DNA of 64,000 nt from Isoetes taiwanensis. Taxonomy: Eukaryota; Streptophyta; Lycopodiopsida; Isoetales; Isoetaceae. Location of the stretch: NCBI GenBank assembly GCA_021234155.1, contig JAJEKV010000083.1, forward strand, positions 4,803,853 to 4,867,852, written 5' to 3'. Under the pieces are notes generated by a model. That model had not been told where the DNA came from and searched no databases. It saw only the letters and a program-made list of their open reading frames with translations. A program made the position numbers and the translations under genes. This document shows positions 11,214-23,744 of this stretch, one piece after another; position 1 is the stretch's first letter; the number at the start of each line of letters is the position of its first letter.

Positions 11214-13603
11214 ATTACTTTAACCATAGTCTCAAATCATTTTTGCTTTAAACTTTTTTTTTTCTAAATGATACCCCTGTGCAGTTTAAACAATTGCAAT
11301 TAAATCGAGGTAGCAAAAATCGGTTGGTTTCTACCATCCCTTGAGCTTTCCACAGCTACAAATCTAAAAGTTTAGGCATCTTCTAAAAGTCTAGGCGTCT
11401 GGAGTTTAATCCAAGTTCTTCGCCTCTATGATTTTGATTTTCCTCGACATTGTAAGGAAAGCAACAATAATGTAAATTAAAGGAAACTTTTCATGCACGT
11501 GCAAGCGAAACATAATTTATATCTTTTAGAGTTTCGACTGAGACAGTGGCCAGCATAAAACAGAATTCGTTCAACCCTTTTCTTTCTATCTGGCTATGGC
11601 TTGCTTTTTAAGAGCCGAGAAGCAAGAATCGTCTTTAGGTTACCAAACACAAATTGGCCTAACCTTTTCCCCCAAGCCTGCCTCACTGGTACTTTTTTTT
11701 TTAGTAAAAATAAAATAAATAAATGTAGGGGCAAAGACCATGAAAACATGCAATAAACCATAAAATACGACCTCCACTCTAGATATACGAATTAATACTC
11801 CCACTCAAATACACCACTAAATCATAACAAAACTTTATTACCAAGGGAAACCCATGTTATTATGCTAGATATTTTTAATCATTTGGTTACAGTTTTGCCT
11901 CGCTATATGTCCTTTTGTTCATATTTCTTAGGGTCTAATTTTTTAGGATTGGTATAATTCGTCTATTTTTCTACCCCACATCATAATGGATCTTCAAATA
12001 GGTCACTCTGCTTCAATCTCTTTTTTAATCTCTTCTTCTGCTCTAATATGTAAATTCTTGCTATATGTTTTAACTTTAACGATGCATCGTTGTATCTTCT
12101 CTTGAGCATTCTTGTTTGACTATGGATTCCTTTGTTATCAATACTATTAGGCAGCACACTTACAGGTTTTAAATTATAATACGAATTCCAACCTATGAAG
12201 TAAGGGGCCAAGCATTTTCCAAAACACCTATGCATTACCTTCTAAAATACAATGCATGCTAGATTCCAATATACAAGATGCAAATATGGAAGCAGATTTA
12301 GTACCTAGAAGCTTTGATGCAAATTCGACTTGACCTAGGAGCTTTGATGCAGATTCGACTGCTCGTCTAGAAGCTTTGAAGTTGGCAAAGGCATAAAATA
12401 GGCCATGATGAGGAAGTATTATGTAAAGAAAACTAATGCAATCACCCTTTGAATTAGTCACAAGCGAGCCAATCCAAAGTGTAATGCCAGGTTGTTACAC
12501 CATTGATCACAACTTACTAGAGGCCCTTGCATGCTAGTGTTGCTAGTGGTCCTTGCATGCTAGTGTGTCATTAGCAAACAAAATACTTCTTTGCAAAGAT
12601 AAGCATGGCATGGTTCTCAGAGGCTTAAGATGTTATCTTAAGGTGCTATTGCATGCTTAAGAAGCAAACAAAACGGTTGCTTGAAAACATAAGCATGCCA
12701 TGATTCTCCTATGCTTGAATGCACCATACCATTCCCTCACCACCTTAAACATGTCAACCACAAGCATATTTCAAAATCAAGTAGAATGGTTCCTAAAAAC
12801 TTAAACAATCAGCTTCTACTACGATCCTTGACCTTTTTTTGCATTTGAAAGATATCATCAAAAGCAGCAAACAACACTACAAGGATATTATATAGGCCAA
12901 ATATGTTACATTAGGGACAAATCTTCGAGAGAAACATTACCCTCAAGGTGTGACAGTTGTATACTCCTTCCTTAGCATCAACATCTCGATGTTGGCTGTG
13001 CTGAAGAAGGTCCCAAAGTTTCAATAGTTGTTCGCTGGTTGAAATAGCCCCTTAACCCTGGAGGATTCTATGCTATATATTTATCTATCATAAAAGCTCC
13101 AAAGTAGCTATTCTATGGCTCTACTCAACTTCTTATGATTTGAGTATATTGAAGCATTAAATGCAACTTGATCTCAACTACTCGACGTAGCAATGACAAA
13201 ACTTTTTTTTTTTTTTTTTTGAGAGCAATGACAAAACTGACAGCAGCAAAAAGAGGTGGAGTTTTCATTACAATGAAAACGGGTACAAAACAGGGATTTC
13301 TCAATGTTAAGCTTGATGCCACCAAGAGTGCATCAGATCAGAAAGTTAAGATTCCCGATGATAACACCAATTTACATCTTTCATAGGATACAATTTATTA
13401 GTTTCTTTCCACCATTGTCTATTTGAACTGCTTTATGCATGAAATTAATGTGCTCCCAGTCCAGGAAGCCCTTACACAAAAAAGAGAGTCAGAGTCAAAA
13501 GCTGAGCACTTTTGTCAAACAGTGCCATATAAACGTTAGTGACTTGAAAATCAGAATGGTCTGAAGATGTATACAAGTTATGACAATGAACCCAAAAGAT
13601 GGT
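11214..13603. other. No gene recognised; local repeats
   Basis: AT-rich sequence without a supported coding region. It includes an imperfect duplication around 12298-12375 (AGCTTTGATGCA/GATTCGACT) and a short repeated CCTTGCATGCTAGTGT at about 12520-12560. The poly(T) insertion at 13189-13238 is listed separately. Confidence 0.4.
13189..13238 (-). mobile_element. Minimal retroinsertion: poly(T) between 15-bp direct repeats
   Basis: AGCAATGACAAAACT occurs at 13189-13203 and again at 13224-13238. Between them lies a T run (to 13220) plus GAG. A homopolymer bracketed by a perfect 15-bp duplication is what LINE-driven target-primed insertion of little more than a poly(A) tail would leave, read on the minus strand. 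Replication slippage is less likely because the duplicated word is unrelated to the T run. Confidence 0.6.
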
Positions 13604-16600
13604 CTATCGGCTCCAATTAAATCCTAGCCAATTTGGCCGAGGCGCCACTTGTACATGGGGAACAGTTACTGTAGGAATATTTCTTGCACGAGGCACCACT
13701 TGTACATGGGGAACACTTACTGTAGGAACATTTCTTGCACGAGGCACCAGTTCTACTGGGGCCACTGTAGGAATGCTTCTTGCAATATTATACCCAAAAA
13801 GGGAACTTATTGACTGTTGCATGGTAATTGAGCCTGCTTCAAGATGTGACAATGCTGCCTCTATGCATTCAGTTACAATATCAAACTCTTGTGCGTTCAG
13901 ACTGCGTGCTGCATTGTGATCAAGAGTGACAAAATCTTCCACCTGATCAGATCAACTTGTCATTTATAAGCAAAGAATATCTCAGGTGACATTCACTAAA
14001 ATGTTCATGACAGTTCTAGTGATTCTCAGTTTAAGGTGACAATCACCCTTTTTCGCTTTTATTGAAGTGACAAGCACAAAAATACTTTTAATGAACAGTA
14101 CTTTCTCAACGACGTACAAAAATGGTTCCGCCCACTGCTTCAGGTTTATATATCCATGATCCTGTATACGTGCTGGCACATAGCCCATGCTTCCATAAGT
14201 CTCGAACTGAATATAGCTGCATTGAAAAGAGACATAAGGAAAAATTTGGCAACTCAAGAACATTCCAAAACGACAGGTAAAGGGAAGATATATCAGCTAA
14301 GAAGCATGAACTCAATTTCCAAATATACAACAAAATGCGGCATGCTGATCTGTTATGTACACAAATCTTGGATGATTTCCATATCACATATACAAGGTAA
14401 TGTCATACGAGTTACATGTTTAATGGTCTATTTCTATAACTTTATAACTTGTATGATGGGCTCACCTTCAAGAAAAATGAATGGAATAATTCTGCAACAG
14501 TCTCTTTATTATTCCAGCCATATCTCTGATTCTTCAAAAGTTTTACTCGATTCTCGAGCTCCCAAAAAAAGGCTGCAGAATTCAAAGACAGAAAACCTGC
14601 AGAACAAAACAAATTAGTCTCCTCAGACTAAGAAGCATGGTTTTCAAGGTCTGGCATTAACTCTTCTCTTGTATTCCATGATAAGAAAAAATTTCATAGA
14701 GAAGATTGAAGCACCTACTATAATAAAACAACTAATTCCTATTATTATTGAGGTTGCCCAATCTACGTTCTGAACTAACATTCAGCAGCTTCCAAGAAGA
14801 GAATAGGTCCTTTGTTTTCTGAATCAGATGTCTCATGGTCACCACAGCTAAACAGGATAGTTTCTTCCCCAAAATTCGACAAGACTTCAGCCATTCAAGC
14901 CATGAGAAAATTTGTAGATGACATTGACGAGGAAGACTGGTGATAGATAGACATGGAAACCCTATTTTAGAAATGCACACATGTCAAGCATTATTTATCA
15001 TGGTTTGGGCACCTGTAATAGTATGATAATACGAACTTTATGAGGTTATAACCTGTCAGAAGAGTAGAAAAGGGTGGAAAGATTGGCGGAGAGCGTGTCT
15101 GCAGAACATAACGGAGAGAAATGAGCAAAGTACTAGGCTTCAATCAAACAAGAGAATGAGCAAGCAAACAATGAAGAACTGCTGGAAAAATATTAATGCT
15201 TTGTGAAAGATGCAAATATCATATTACCTGTAGGTGAAATGCCAGAAGTAGAACGATTGCAAAAGAGCTTAAAGACCCATCCCTTGGATTATTGATCTGA
15301 TGTGCTCTTGCCCATGCTTTCACCTGAATTGGCCCATAATAAGACCAGCTATTTTAATGCTGTCGCAGTTAGAGAAATACACGCAAAGTTCCAGAGTAAT
15401 CACCAAGAAACATAATTGGCGGAATCTTGGATCAATGGATGAAACTACCCTCAGAAACTTAGATTTTGCAACACCATCATTATTTTCCACAGAAACATCA
15501 CATTCTAGAAGTGTTTTTGAATCAACAAACTTCACGATTGGGACATTGGCGCGCAATACAGGCTCTATCTTACACACAGCACCTGTATCTGTAAAGCAGC
15601 CACGCAGAGCATATTGGGGACATTTGAACAATACAAACTGGTTTATATTTTCCCAATCTGTTGATAACAGCCACACAAGCTTCAAATTTCGATAGCATTG
15701 ACAGAAACTCCTATCCGCTGCTTCTTTGGTATGGCAAACATTTTCATGATTTAGCATTAACGACAACGTAAAATCAACCTAACAGTTATTACCTAATCCA
15801 CAAATACCATGTTAGAAATCAAATAAAAGTAAACGATAGAGAGAATGGGGCAGCGGAGTAAGGGGGTACCTTTCTTGATTTGGTGGAGCAAGGTTGTTAG
15901 TTTCCGGAGGTAGTAAACCTTGTCAGCACGAGATTTCCCACGTCCTCCAGCTGCGATTTCCATAGAAATATCAAGATCGCTTTCAGAAGTGAATACATCC
16001 ATTATGTAGGAGCCAAATGCATGAACGAGTACTCCTGTATTGAACAAAAGTAGGGTAAATAACAATAATGAAAACAACCCAAGAAAAATTAGTGTCTATT
16101 CACTCAAATATGCATGAAATCTAATTTACTTGAATCACCTGGCATCAGACGGTTGAGTGCATTATTCAGCAGTTGTAGCATGGCCCAGCGTGCATCATGA
16201 TCCTTTGGCTTAGGTTGCAATTGTTGATATACGTAATCAAGCACTGTATAAATATGTGGGTTCTGTATGCCCTTTGTTTTCCCATGGATTCTCCTTTCCT
16301 GCAAGGCGGCCTTGTCACACACTCCTGCAAAATGCCATTTCAGTATCGTCAGCATTTTCTTATGGTTTGAAACTGGATTGCTCCAAAAAGTACAAGGGAA
16401 TTTTGTCAAACTAGATATCTGCACTGACCACTGGAGGCAAGAAACTCTCCAGCATAAGGCCGCCTGGAAAAGATAACTTATAAGCATAGGTATCCGGTCA
16501 AACTTGAGAAAGAAAAGAAATTTTCAGTGATTTAAACAGCATATAGATGGTAGGTACAATGCGATCCTGTAGTTAAAAGAAATGTTCGCATAATTCATAC

Positions 16601-16729
16601 AGATAATGTCCATTCTACTGAGGATGCGCATGCTTTTCTGCATATATTAAGGAAAAGGAACGACAATGAAGATGGAAAGGAACTAGGGCTTAGGGCTTAC
16701 TGGAAATCGTCGTGCCACAGGGGTTGCAT
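13604..16729 (-). CDS. HESO1/URT1-like terminal nucleotidyltransferase
   Basis: Multi-exon gene for a non-canonical poly(A)/poly(U) polymerase. Proposed exons: 16729-16701, 16463-16432, 16324-16139, 16034-15870, 15583-15404, 15323-15228, an unclear exon near 14960-14750, then 14596-14466, 14216-14118 and 13942-13604. The chosen start reads MQPLWHDDFQ. Motifs in order: YTVLDYVYQQLQPKPKDHDA; the nucleotidyltransferase signature HAFGSYIMDVFTSESDLDIS with two acidic residues; the third carboxylate in LLECDVSVEN; VKAWARAHQINNPRDG, the PAP-associated region; LWKHGLCASTYTGSW; and VEDFVTLDHNAARS. The family (Arabidopsis HESO1) adds 3' uridines to small RNAs and cleaved mRNAs. The last exon adds a short repeat, VPRARN(V/I)PTV(S/T)VPHVQV. 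The exon after HLQ could not be placed cleanly; it may be mis-spliced in my model or damaged. URT1 or another TUTase is the alternative. Confidence 0.75.
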
Positions 16730-16897
16730 ACCGTCAGCAACGTTAACCTGCGGAAGAGGGAAGCATATAGAAATGGAAATTATAATTCTACCCTTGGTGG
16801 GCGCTCGATCGTTAGTTCCTTTAAGGTGGCGCAGCAGCTTATATTTTTATATGTTTTTAGTAGAAAAGCTGCAGGGCTGCCTCTTTTCTGTATAGGG

Positions 16898-16997
16898 GAA
16901 TGGCCCGGAGGGCCATTTTCTGGGCTTGGAAAAGGGCCCGACGCCGTTAGGCGGAGGGCTCTTTGACAAGCCCAGAAAATGGTCCTCCGGGCCATTC
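16898..16997. repeat. 100-bp near-perfect inverted repeat (fold-back)
   Basis: The left arm begins GAATGGCCCGGAGGGCCATT and the right arm, read in reverse complement, begins GAATGGCCCGGAGGACCATT. The arms stay paired for about 48 bases with roughly six mismatches and a loop of only a few bases. It is GC-rich in an AT-rich setting and lies about 170 bp upstream of the nucleotidyltransferase start. A small MITE-like fold-back or a microRNA-type hairpin are the two readings; nothing in the sequence decides between them. Confidence 0.7.
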
Positions 16998-18806
16998 GCC
17001 CAACGTGAAATTCGGGCGGGCCACTTTCTGCCACGTCCATTTTTTTTTCCTCTCCTCTTTTGGCCGGCCAGAGCTCCAGCCATGGCGCTAGGGCTTCATT
17101 TGCTTCGTTTTTGTTGGCGCCCGGGGTGTATCCGTGGCTTTTTTTGAGTGTCTTGATCTTAGGCTAGGTTGCAAGAGCTTAGGCAACGAGTTTGTGGTGT
17201 TTTTTCCCTCTTTTCTTCTTGTTTATTATGCATGCAAAGAAAGCGCCTTCTTGTGGCGTTCCAACGACTTCTTTTTGTAATCTTGAAGTACTTTTGGTTA
17301 GTTCTTGTTCTTGCGAGTCCTCTGTTTCTAGGTAAGATGATATTTAACTTGGAAACCTTGTTTTTAGCTTTGTTTCGTTTCTTTCTTGCGAGCCCTTTGA
17401 TCTTTGAGGGTTGTAAAACTAAAAGCTCTTTGATCTTACATTTTCGTTTGCGTTGAACTTGAAATGCGATGAATATCAACAAAGGGATAAATGAAGCCGA
17501 GCTCTTGGCCCAAACAGGCAATCTTCGAGGCGGCGGAAAACGTTCAATGTCAATTTCTGGATGGGAAGCCTGGATCTCATGCTTTAAGCTCTGTGAAGCA
17601 GTGCATGGCCCTTTTGTTGAGATGGTCCTGGCCTCCTTGCAAGCCCCTTTATTTTAAAAACCTGTGGTAAGAAATCGATAGTAAAAAAAACCTTACCCCA
17701 CATTCCGAAAAATATTACGCAAAAAATTAAAAACCTTACTCTACATTCCCGAAAAAGAATTTGATGCCACGTGTCATCACGTGAGTGGATACGGGAGCAG
17801 AAACTGGCCCACCCGGATTTTACGTTTGTGACATTTTCAATTTGTAGTACCTGGAAGGTGGAAGTTCTGGAGCTTAGAAATTTGTTGGTATTTTGCTTTC
17901 ACGTACATTTCTTCAATTTTTTCCAAGCTTGGTGTAACGTATTGAAAGTGAAATATGAGAAATGTCTCTTAAATAAAGAATGAAAAATAAAGAAATAAAG
18001 TTTAATTGACATGGGTACGAAGTGTGGTTACCTTGGGCGACCCCCTTGGTTCGGGAAATTCCCCGGAAGCCTTGTAAGCTACCGTGTGGAAATGAAAATT
18101 AAGCGACCTGATTTTTGAAACGATAGGAAAATTTCTGCTAAAAGCGAGGCATTTTTCTTGGTACTTCCGGCAAAAATGGTGAGGGTGTTCATAGCTGGTA
18201 GGCTGCTCTAAATCTAGTAGGAAAACTGCCGATCACAGGCAAAAAATTTCCCGAACCATTGATATGGAGCATCTTGTTCTTTGACATTATGACCTTCAAG
18301 TCTCTCAACAGTGTTAACAAATCGCAGAGAGTAAGACAAAACTATTTGATTGCTTGGTAATCACGAAATATTACAATGTTTAATTTGTACCTAGCACGCC
18401 TAATTCGCATGTCGAGTAGTGGTTTTATTCAAGCAAGTTTGTGTTTTTGGACTTCTCCAAGAATCTGAAATGTGGGATAATAGCATGCTCTGAAAAACTT
18501 GAGCTTATAGAGTCCTCTATTATGCATAATGCGAAAAAAGATGGCCCATAGTGGAGCCCAAGTGGGGATTTAATTAATGAACTTGGAAAATATATCCATG
18601 GAATCTGAAAATTGTTTTCTAGTGGGAGCAAACTCATCTAACTACCATGGAGGAACTTGAAGAAAGAAGAACCGAAGGTTTGCAATGTGCTAACCTTGCA
18701 TAGGTCGTCTAGTATCTAAGTGCTATCAGCCATAGATGTTCTAGCATATCAATTGTAGCATCTACATGCACGGGAGTAGCAAAATATAGCTACAACAGCA
18801 AGTCAT
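16998..18806. other. No gene recognised
   Basis: About 1.8 kb. Pyrimidine-rich plus-strand text at 17040-17460 has short open frames (17469-17657, 17771-17983) with no recognisable motif. It may be the 5' region of a gene transcribed away from the nucleotidyltransferase, but no exon chain could be supported. Confidence 0.35.
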
Positions 18807-19700
18807 TGTGACGTCCCCTACTCCCTCTACGATGCTCCCATCGTAATAGCTTGGAAAGCGAGTTCATCCCCGGCGATAAACCGGGGGGGGCCATCCACTG
18901 CCTAATCCAAGAAGCGGGCCAGCGAGGAAGAGTGGATGGGTCATTTGCCCCATCTTCCTTCGGGTCAATCTAGCTGCGGAAGCGCGAATAAACATGAGCA
19001 CATGACATCAATACATCAATAAAGTCACATCGAAGGGTGAATACATCATAACATAACATGCGTAACAACATCAACATAAATAATAGCAACAAAAGGGAAT
19101 CCTACCCAGGGCTCAGACTCATGGGGGGTCGACTGACGGCTTGGGTCTCTAGAAGTCAATGCAGACTGAATTCATGGCAATTGGATTGGGCTGGCATAAG
19201 AACATGGTTGTTGGGTAGTCCACTCCATCCATCCCTCCCGTGCACACTTTGCAGAGTAGGTTAAAAAGTACTGGGACCGGACCATAGCCTGCCGGGTGCA
19301 TAGCCAAGAGGGCTACTACCGGGTTGCATCTCCCTAGTCCCGATGAGGCAGGAGGAGAGTCACCTCCCCTCCAGGGGCATGTGTGCCCATCACAGGCGGC
19401 TAGAGGGCCACTGCCCATATTCGACTTGAACCCCATTGAAGGTGACGCATCACCCAAGAGGTGTCGAGCTCATGCCTTGCCCACACTGTGACGCTCCCTG
19501 AACATATACGGCACTCCGGACGTATACCTACATGGACTTCCCCCTCCCATGGCAATCAGCGCACCATGAGCAGGGCCCTCCGTCTAACTCGGATCATCCA
19601 TAGAAAGATGCCCGGGTGAAGGACACGGAGGTGTCATTCGGCCCACGCCTTCAATGGGACTCCTAAGTCGCGGAAGCGTGAATACATGTTAGCACACAAC

Positions 19701-22417
19701 ATAAAATATATATCTCTAATATATAATTGTAATTAGGTCGATAAGGGGCCAGCTTGAATAAAGATTGTTTATGTTTAAATCTCCATTTAATAAAAAAACA
19801 CGTGTAACCAGGAAAAATTCTTAGAACATTACAGATCTTTCCAGAAGCTGCTATCACATGTCTAGTTGCCTCTCAAACCTCCAGATCAGTGTCGAGAGAC
19901 TTCTGGATTGATCTTTTTATTGATATAAAAAGGGGAGGACTGAGCGTAGGCAGACACAAAGCTGAGGTTTATCGGATGCGTCAGGAGGAACGAGGGATGC
20001 GCCGGAAGCAGAGCCTGTAGTTACCACCACAGCTGCCAGAGTCGGATTAGGTTTAGCATGCTATTTGCATGCGGAGGCTATAGCCAGATATGGAGTGCCT
20101 CTTATCAGCAGATAACTGCAGCAGCGAGATAAAGAGGAAGCCAGAGTAGAATTGATTTAGTTGAGTGAGGGCAAGGAAACGGTCAAACGGATTGCTCTAG
20201 GTTCCCAAGAGCGGCACTTGAAGACTCCAAATACCTTGGTCTACAGTAAAGGATTCAGTATTGATGAGGTATCTCGATTATTCATATCCAAAAAATTGTG
20301 ACACCGCTTAGAAGCCAGAATTTTCCTAGGGTAAATTGGAGATGCCCTTATGGCGGTGGAAGCAAAAGATTTTTGTCTAAAAACCCAAAGACAAAATCAA
20401 GATGTAGTTTGCACAATCGAAATCAAGCAGTAGATTGGACAGTCGAAATCAAGCTGTAGTTTGCGAGGTAAAAGACGCTTCGCTTTTGAGAACAAGGAGG
20501 GATTAATATTTTCTTAACTAGATTGATGTTTTCGGTTGTAGTTGAGGTTTTTTAGACTGTCAGCCAAATACACAGAGGTGTATAAATACAGATTGGATTC
20601 AGACGGGATGTTATCCGATTGCTCTACTTTTTCATGAATTGAGAGTTTACAGATACCCAATCATATTCTGTTTGTGCAAGAGTGAAGCTTAATGTCATTG
20701 GCTCTCAGTTTATGTGAACTACAATCGTAAATATTGTTCTCTGCAAATATCAATCAACCTTTTGGAGGATAAATTGCATTTGCAGAGCTTTGCAGTTTAT
20801 ACATCTGGTCCAACAAAGTTTTGACCCCACTCCAGGATCCAGTGCTTGATTTCGTGGGCTTTATTGGAGAAGATTTCTCTGAGCTAGATGATCGATGACC
20901 CGTGTTGCTGCCACTCCAACCATGTCGGTAAAGAATTAGCGGTTTAAAAAGCACCCAAACTATATAGTTCATTGAACCTTTGACCATTCAAATAAACATA
21001 CAAGGCATTAAAAATCACAAAGATATGCACAAGGGGTTTTCCAAACCTTTATTCATTCACCAATAAGTAAACTCATTATGCTCATTGAAAACATGCAAAT
21101 TTGAGAATGTCATCATTTCTTAGCTATGTAACTACTTACACACTATGAAAATGTATAGGGGATTTCTTCGCTATGTAGCTTGCACCAGGCCTCCACATTA
21201 GATTTTGCTTAAACCGGCTGCCATGCTTTGTTGCTATTACCGGATTTTTCAGAAAATATCCTCTAATTTGCCGGATTTAACAAGCATTTTACAAAATTTT
21301 GACCGGAAATTTTTTGGCATCTATTAGAGAAACCGGATTTTAACAACTTCAACCGGAAATTTTGGGGAAGAACCCCCCATCTGGAGCCCTGGCTTGCACG
21401 TTGGGAAAATGTATAGGGGAAAGGTAATGTATAGGGGACGGGAAGCGTTGAAGTTGAGCCAAGTAGTCAAATGCGGGATAAAAAGAATAAGCAGAAGGTG
21501 GAGGTGATAAAAAGAATAAGCGGAAGGTGGAGGTTAGAATCAACAGTATTATACATATCATATCAATATGTTTTTTGGGTGTCAAGCATGAGCATTGATC
21601 GATTTAAACGCATGACGAACCACGCATTTTAAACGCATGACGAACCACGCATTTTAAACACATGACGAACCACCATAGGAAGATCCATTTGGCAAGAGGT
21701 GTTTTGATGGCCATCCATAGTTCTAACTTCATAAACAATATGGAAATTCAAATTTTAGCCTCCTTTGTTATTCTACTAGGTATGCATTATGGGGTAAATC
21801 GCATTGCCTTGGGGTTTTTCTTAAAAGAAACCCTCTAGTGGCGCTACTAAGGGTTGCAGTCGCAGTGCCTTTCTGGATATTAAAATATATGCAATGCGTG
21901 CTAAGTTAGAAAGTTAGTTTGCGAACGTTTAGTCCTTAGCATAGGACAATGATAAAATTTCGTGGCAATACCAAACAGATTTCATGCTTCCAGTGGTTTG
22001 CAAAGTGCAAATAGTGAGTCCATAAAATGAATATTTTAGTATTATCTCCATAAACTTGCCCCGAAGGCTAGCATGATTCATATACTCTTCCTCTTCTTTC
22101 CAGCAAAGATTTTCAACTCTTTGATGGTAAAACTTCCTATGCCTTAATTATCCATTTATTCCAATCATCCGAATCATCCACAATCTTTTGCTCCTCAATC
22201 CACATCGATTGAACAAACATGAAGCAAAGAAGAAGATAACAACCAAGAACCACGCGGAAAAGGTAACCAAAATGTAAACGACAGCATTCTTTGCAGATTG
22301 GCCATAGACAATATATGAATAATCAGTAGCATAGAATATAAATAACAATTTTATGCACTCTATTTTCACTCAATAACATCATTTTTTTAACCATCTAGTG
22401 CACGACAAATTCTTGTA
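19701..22417. mobile_element. Unclassified 2.7-kb insertion inside an LTR
   Basis: Defined by comparison with the intact LTR at 30770-32308. Left edge sequence is ATATATCTCTAATATATAAT and right edge CACGACAAATTCTTG, with a possible 4-bp TATA duplication. No clear terminal inverted repeats or coding domain. It has a TATA-like GTGTATAAATACAG at about 20579, a minus-strand exon-like stretch at 20754-20930 (SSSSEKSSPIKPTKSSTG, then VKTLLDQMYKLQSS), and local tandem repeats at 21477-21535 and 21603-21673. Confidence 0.5.
21477..21673. repeat. Two small tandem repeat blocks
   Basis: GATAAAAAGAATAAGC(A/G)GAA followed by GGTGGAGGT is present twice at 21477-21535. A 25-bp unit containing CATGACGAACCACGCATTTT is present three times at 21603-21673, the last copy ending early. 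Both are nearly perfect and so recent. Confidence 0.7.
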
Positions 22418-23730
22418 TAAATAACCATCACAAAGGGTGGCACATCCATCCAAGTACTAACCGCAAAGAAGATGCATCTAATCCTAAGGAAAGCACCCCA
22501 AACCCCAGGTTCTACCCCGGCTCAGACTCCTGTGAGGATGGACTGACGGCTCGGTCTCAAGAGTTCAGCAGACAGAGGTATAACCTGGCGTTGGCTGGCA
22601 TAGAACAGTGGCTAGGGTTGTCCACTCCATCCGCCCCTCCTGTGCACACTTTGCAGATGAGTCGAATCATGCTATGGCATCACTATAGCCTTCGGAATCT
22701 GGACTCAAGGGATCACCCTTCAAGCCTACTCGAGGTTTCATGAAGACTGTCCAGATGAAGCGTGTGGGAAGCGTCCCCTTCGGGGATCACGGCCGGTTCC
22801 ATGGGTGAGCTAGAGAATCGTGCGCATCGGCGACTCGCATCCTTACCCTACTTACTCCCCTAAATCTACTCAAAGTACGGGGTGCCCCATGCGGGTCACA
22901 TCTGCGCACCCAAGAGTGTCGGACCCATGCAGAGCCCTCGTTGGCCAGGCTATCGAGGTCTAGCCCAGCCAGGAGTCCCGGGGGCCTTGTATGTTAGGTG
23001 CAAGACCCCACCCCACTTCACCCACTGCGTCCCTTCTGCGGTGCTAAGCAATTCCATAGCATCCACGACCCGGTGGGCTCTTGTGCCTGCAGTATATAAT
23101 GGGAAATCTGAGGGATCTACCTAGGAGCATACTAATAAACATGGCTCGGAGGTCTCTAACCCCTTAATTCCCCATTTCAAGAGTAATACTATGCAAAGAA
23201 CTATCAATCCATCATTTAAGAGCAAAAGTCTGAGAATCGGAGATAAGGAGAACTCACCTTTGCAATCAAGGGTTAGTTCCTACAGTGAAAGCATAGAGAA
23301 CACGGAGAAACAGAAGAAATACACACAACAAGTGCCCAGCAGAGCTACCCTCTGAATAACCCAGCTAAGCTCTGAGACTAGCCGTCCCGAGTCGGGCTTG
23401 GGATGGCTCCCTCTCGATTTGGTTTGAAGGGTGCTGGCTGCTGCTCCTCCTCCCCATCTCCAATTGCTCCCTAATTCGAATTGGGGCACAAAACCCTAAT
23501 TTGGGTGTCCAAAATGGAAACCACACCTTGCCCAATCGATTTGGGCGGGTGGCATGTCATTAATTAACTAATTAAGCTAATTAGGTTAATTAAGACAAAA
23601 TTACATAATTAATTAAGTTAATCCCTTTTAGGTCAACCCCTAGGTTAACATACCCCATGATGGCGTATGCACCTTTCGTGGCGATGTCAATATATTTATC
23701 ATTATACCATATAAATCGTGGAGCGTCATA

Positions 23731-23744
23731 TTCTCCCCCACCTT
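23731..23744 (-). other. Polypurine tract of family 2
   Basis: On the minus strand AAGGTGGGGGAGAA directly precedes the 3' LTR. A purine run in this place primes plus-strand DNA synthesis in LTR retrotransposons. Confidence 0.7.

Larger units (their letters stand above)
19487..23730 (-). repeat. 3' LTR of family 2, split by about 2.7 kb
   Basis: 19487-19700 matches the first 200 bp of the LTR at 30770 (TGTGACGCTCCCTGAACATA...). The match resumes at about 22418 (TATAAATAACCATCACAAAG) and continues to the LTR end at 23730 (GGAGCGTCATA). The intervening piece is absent from the other LTR and is therefore an insertion. Confidence 0.8.
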
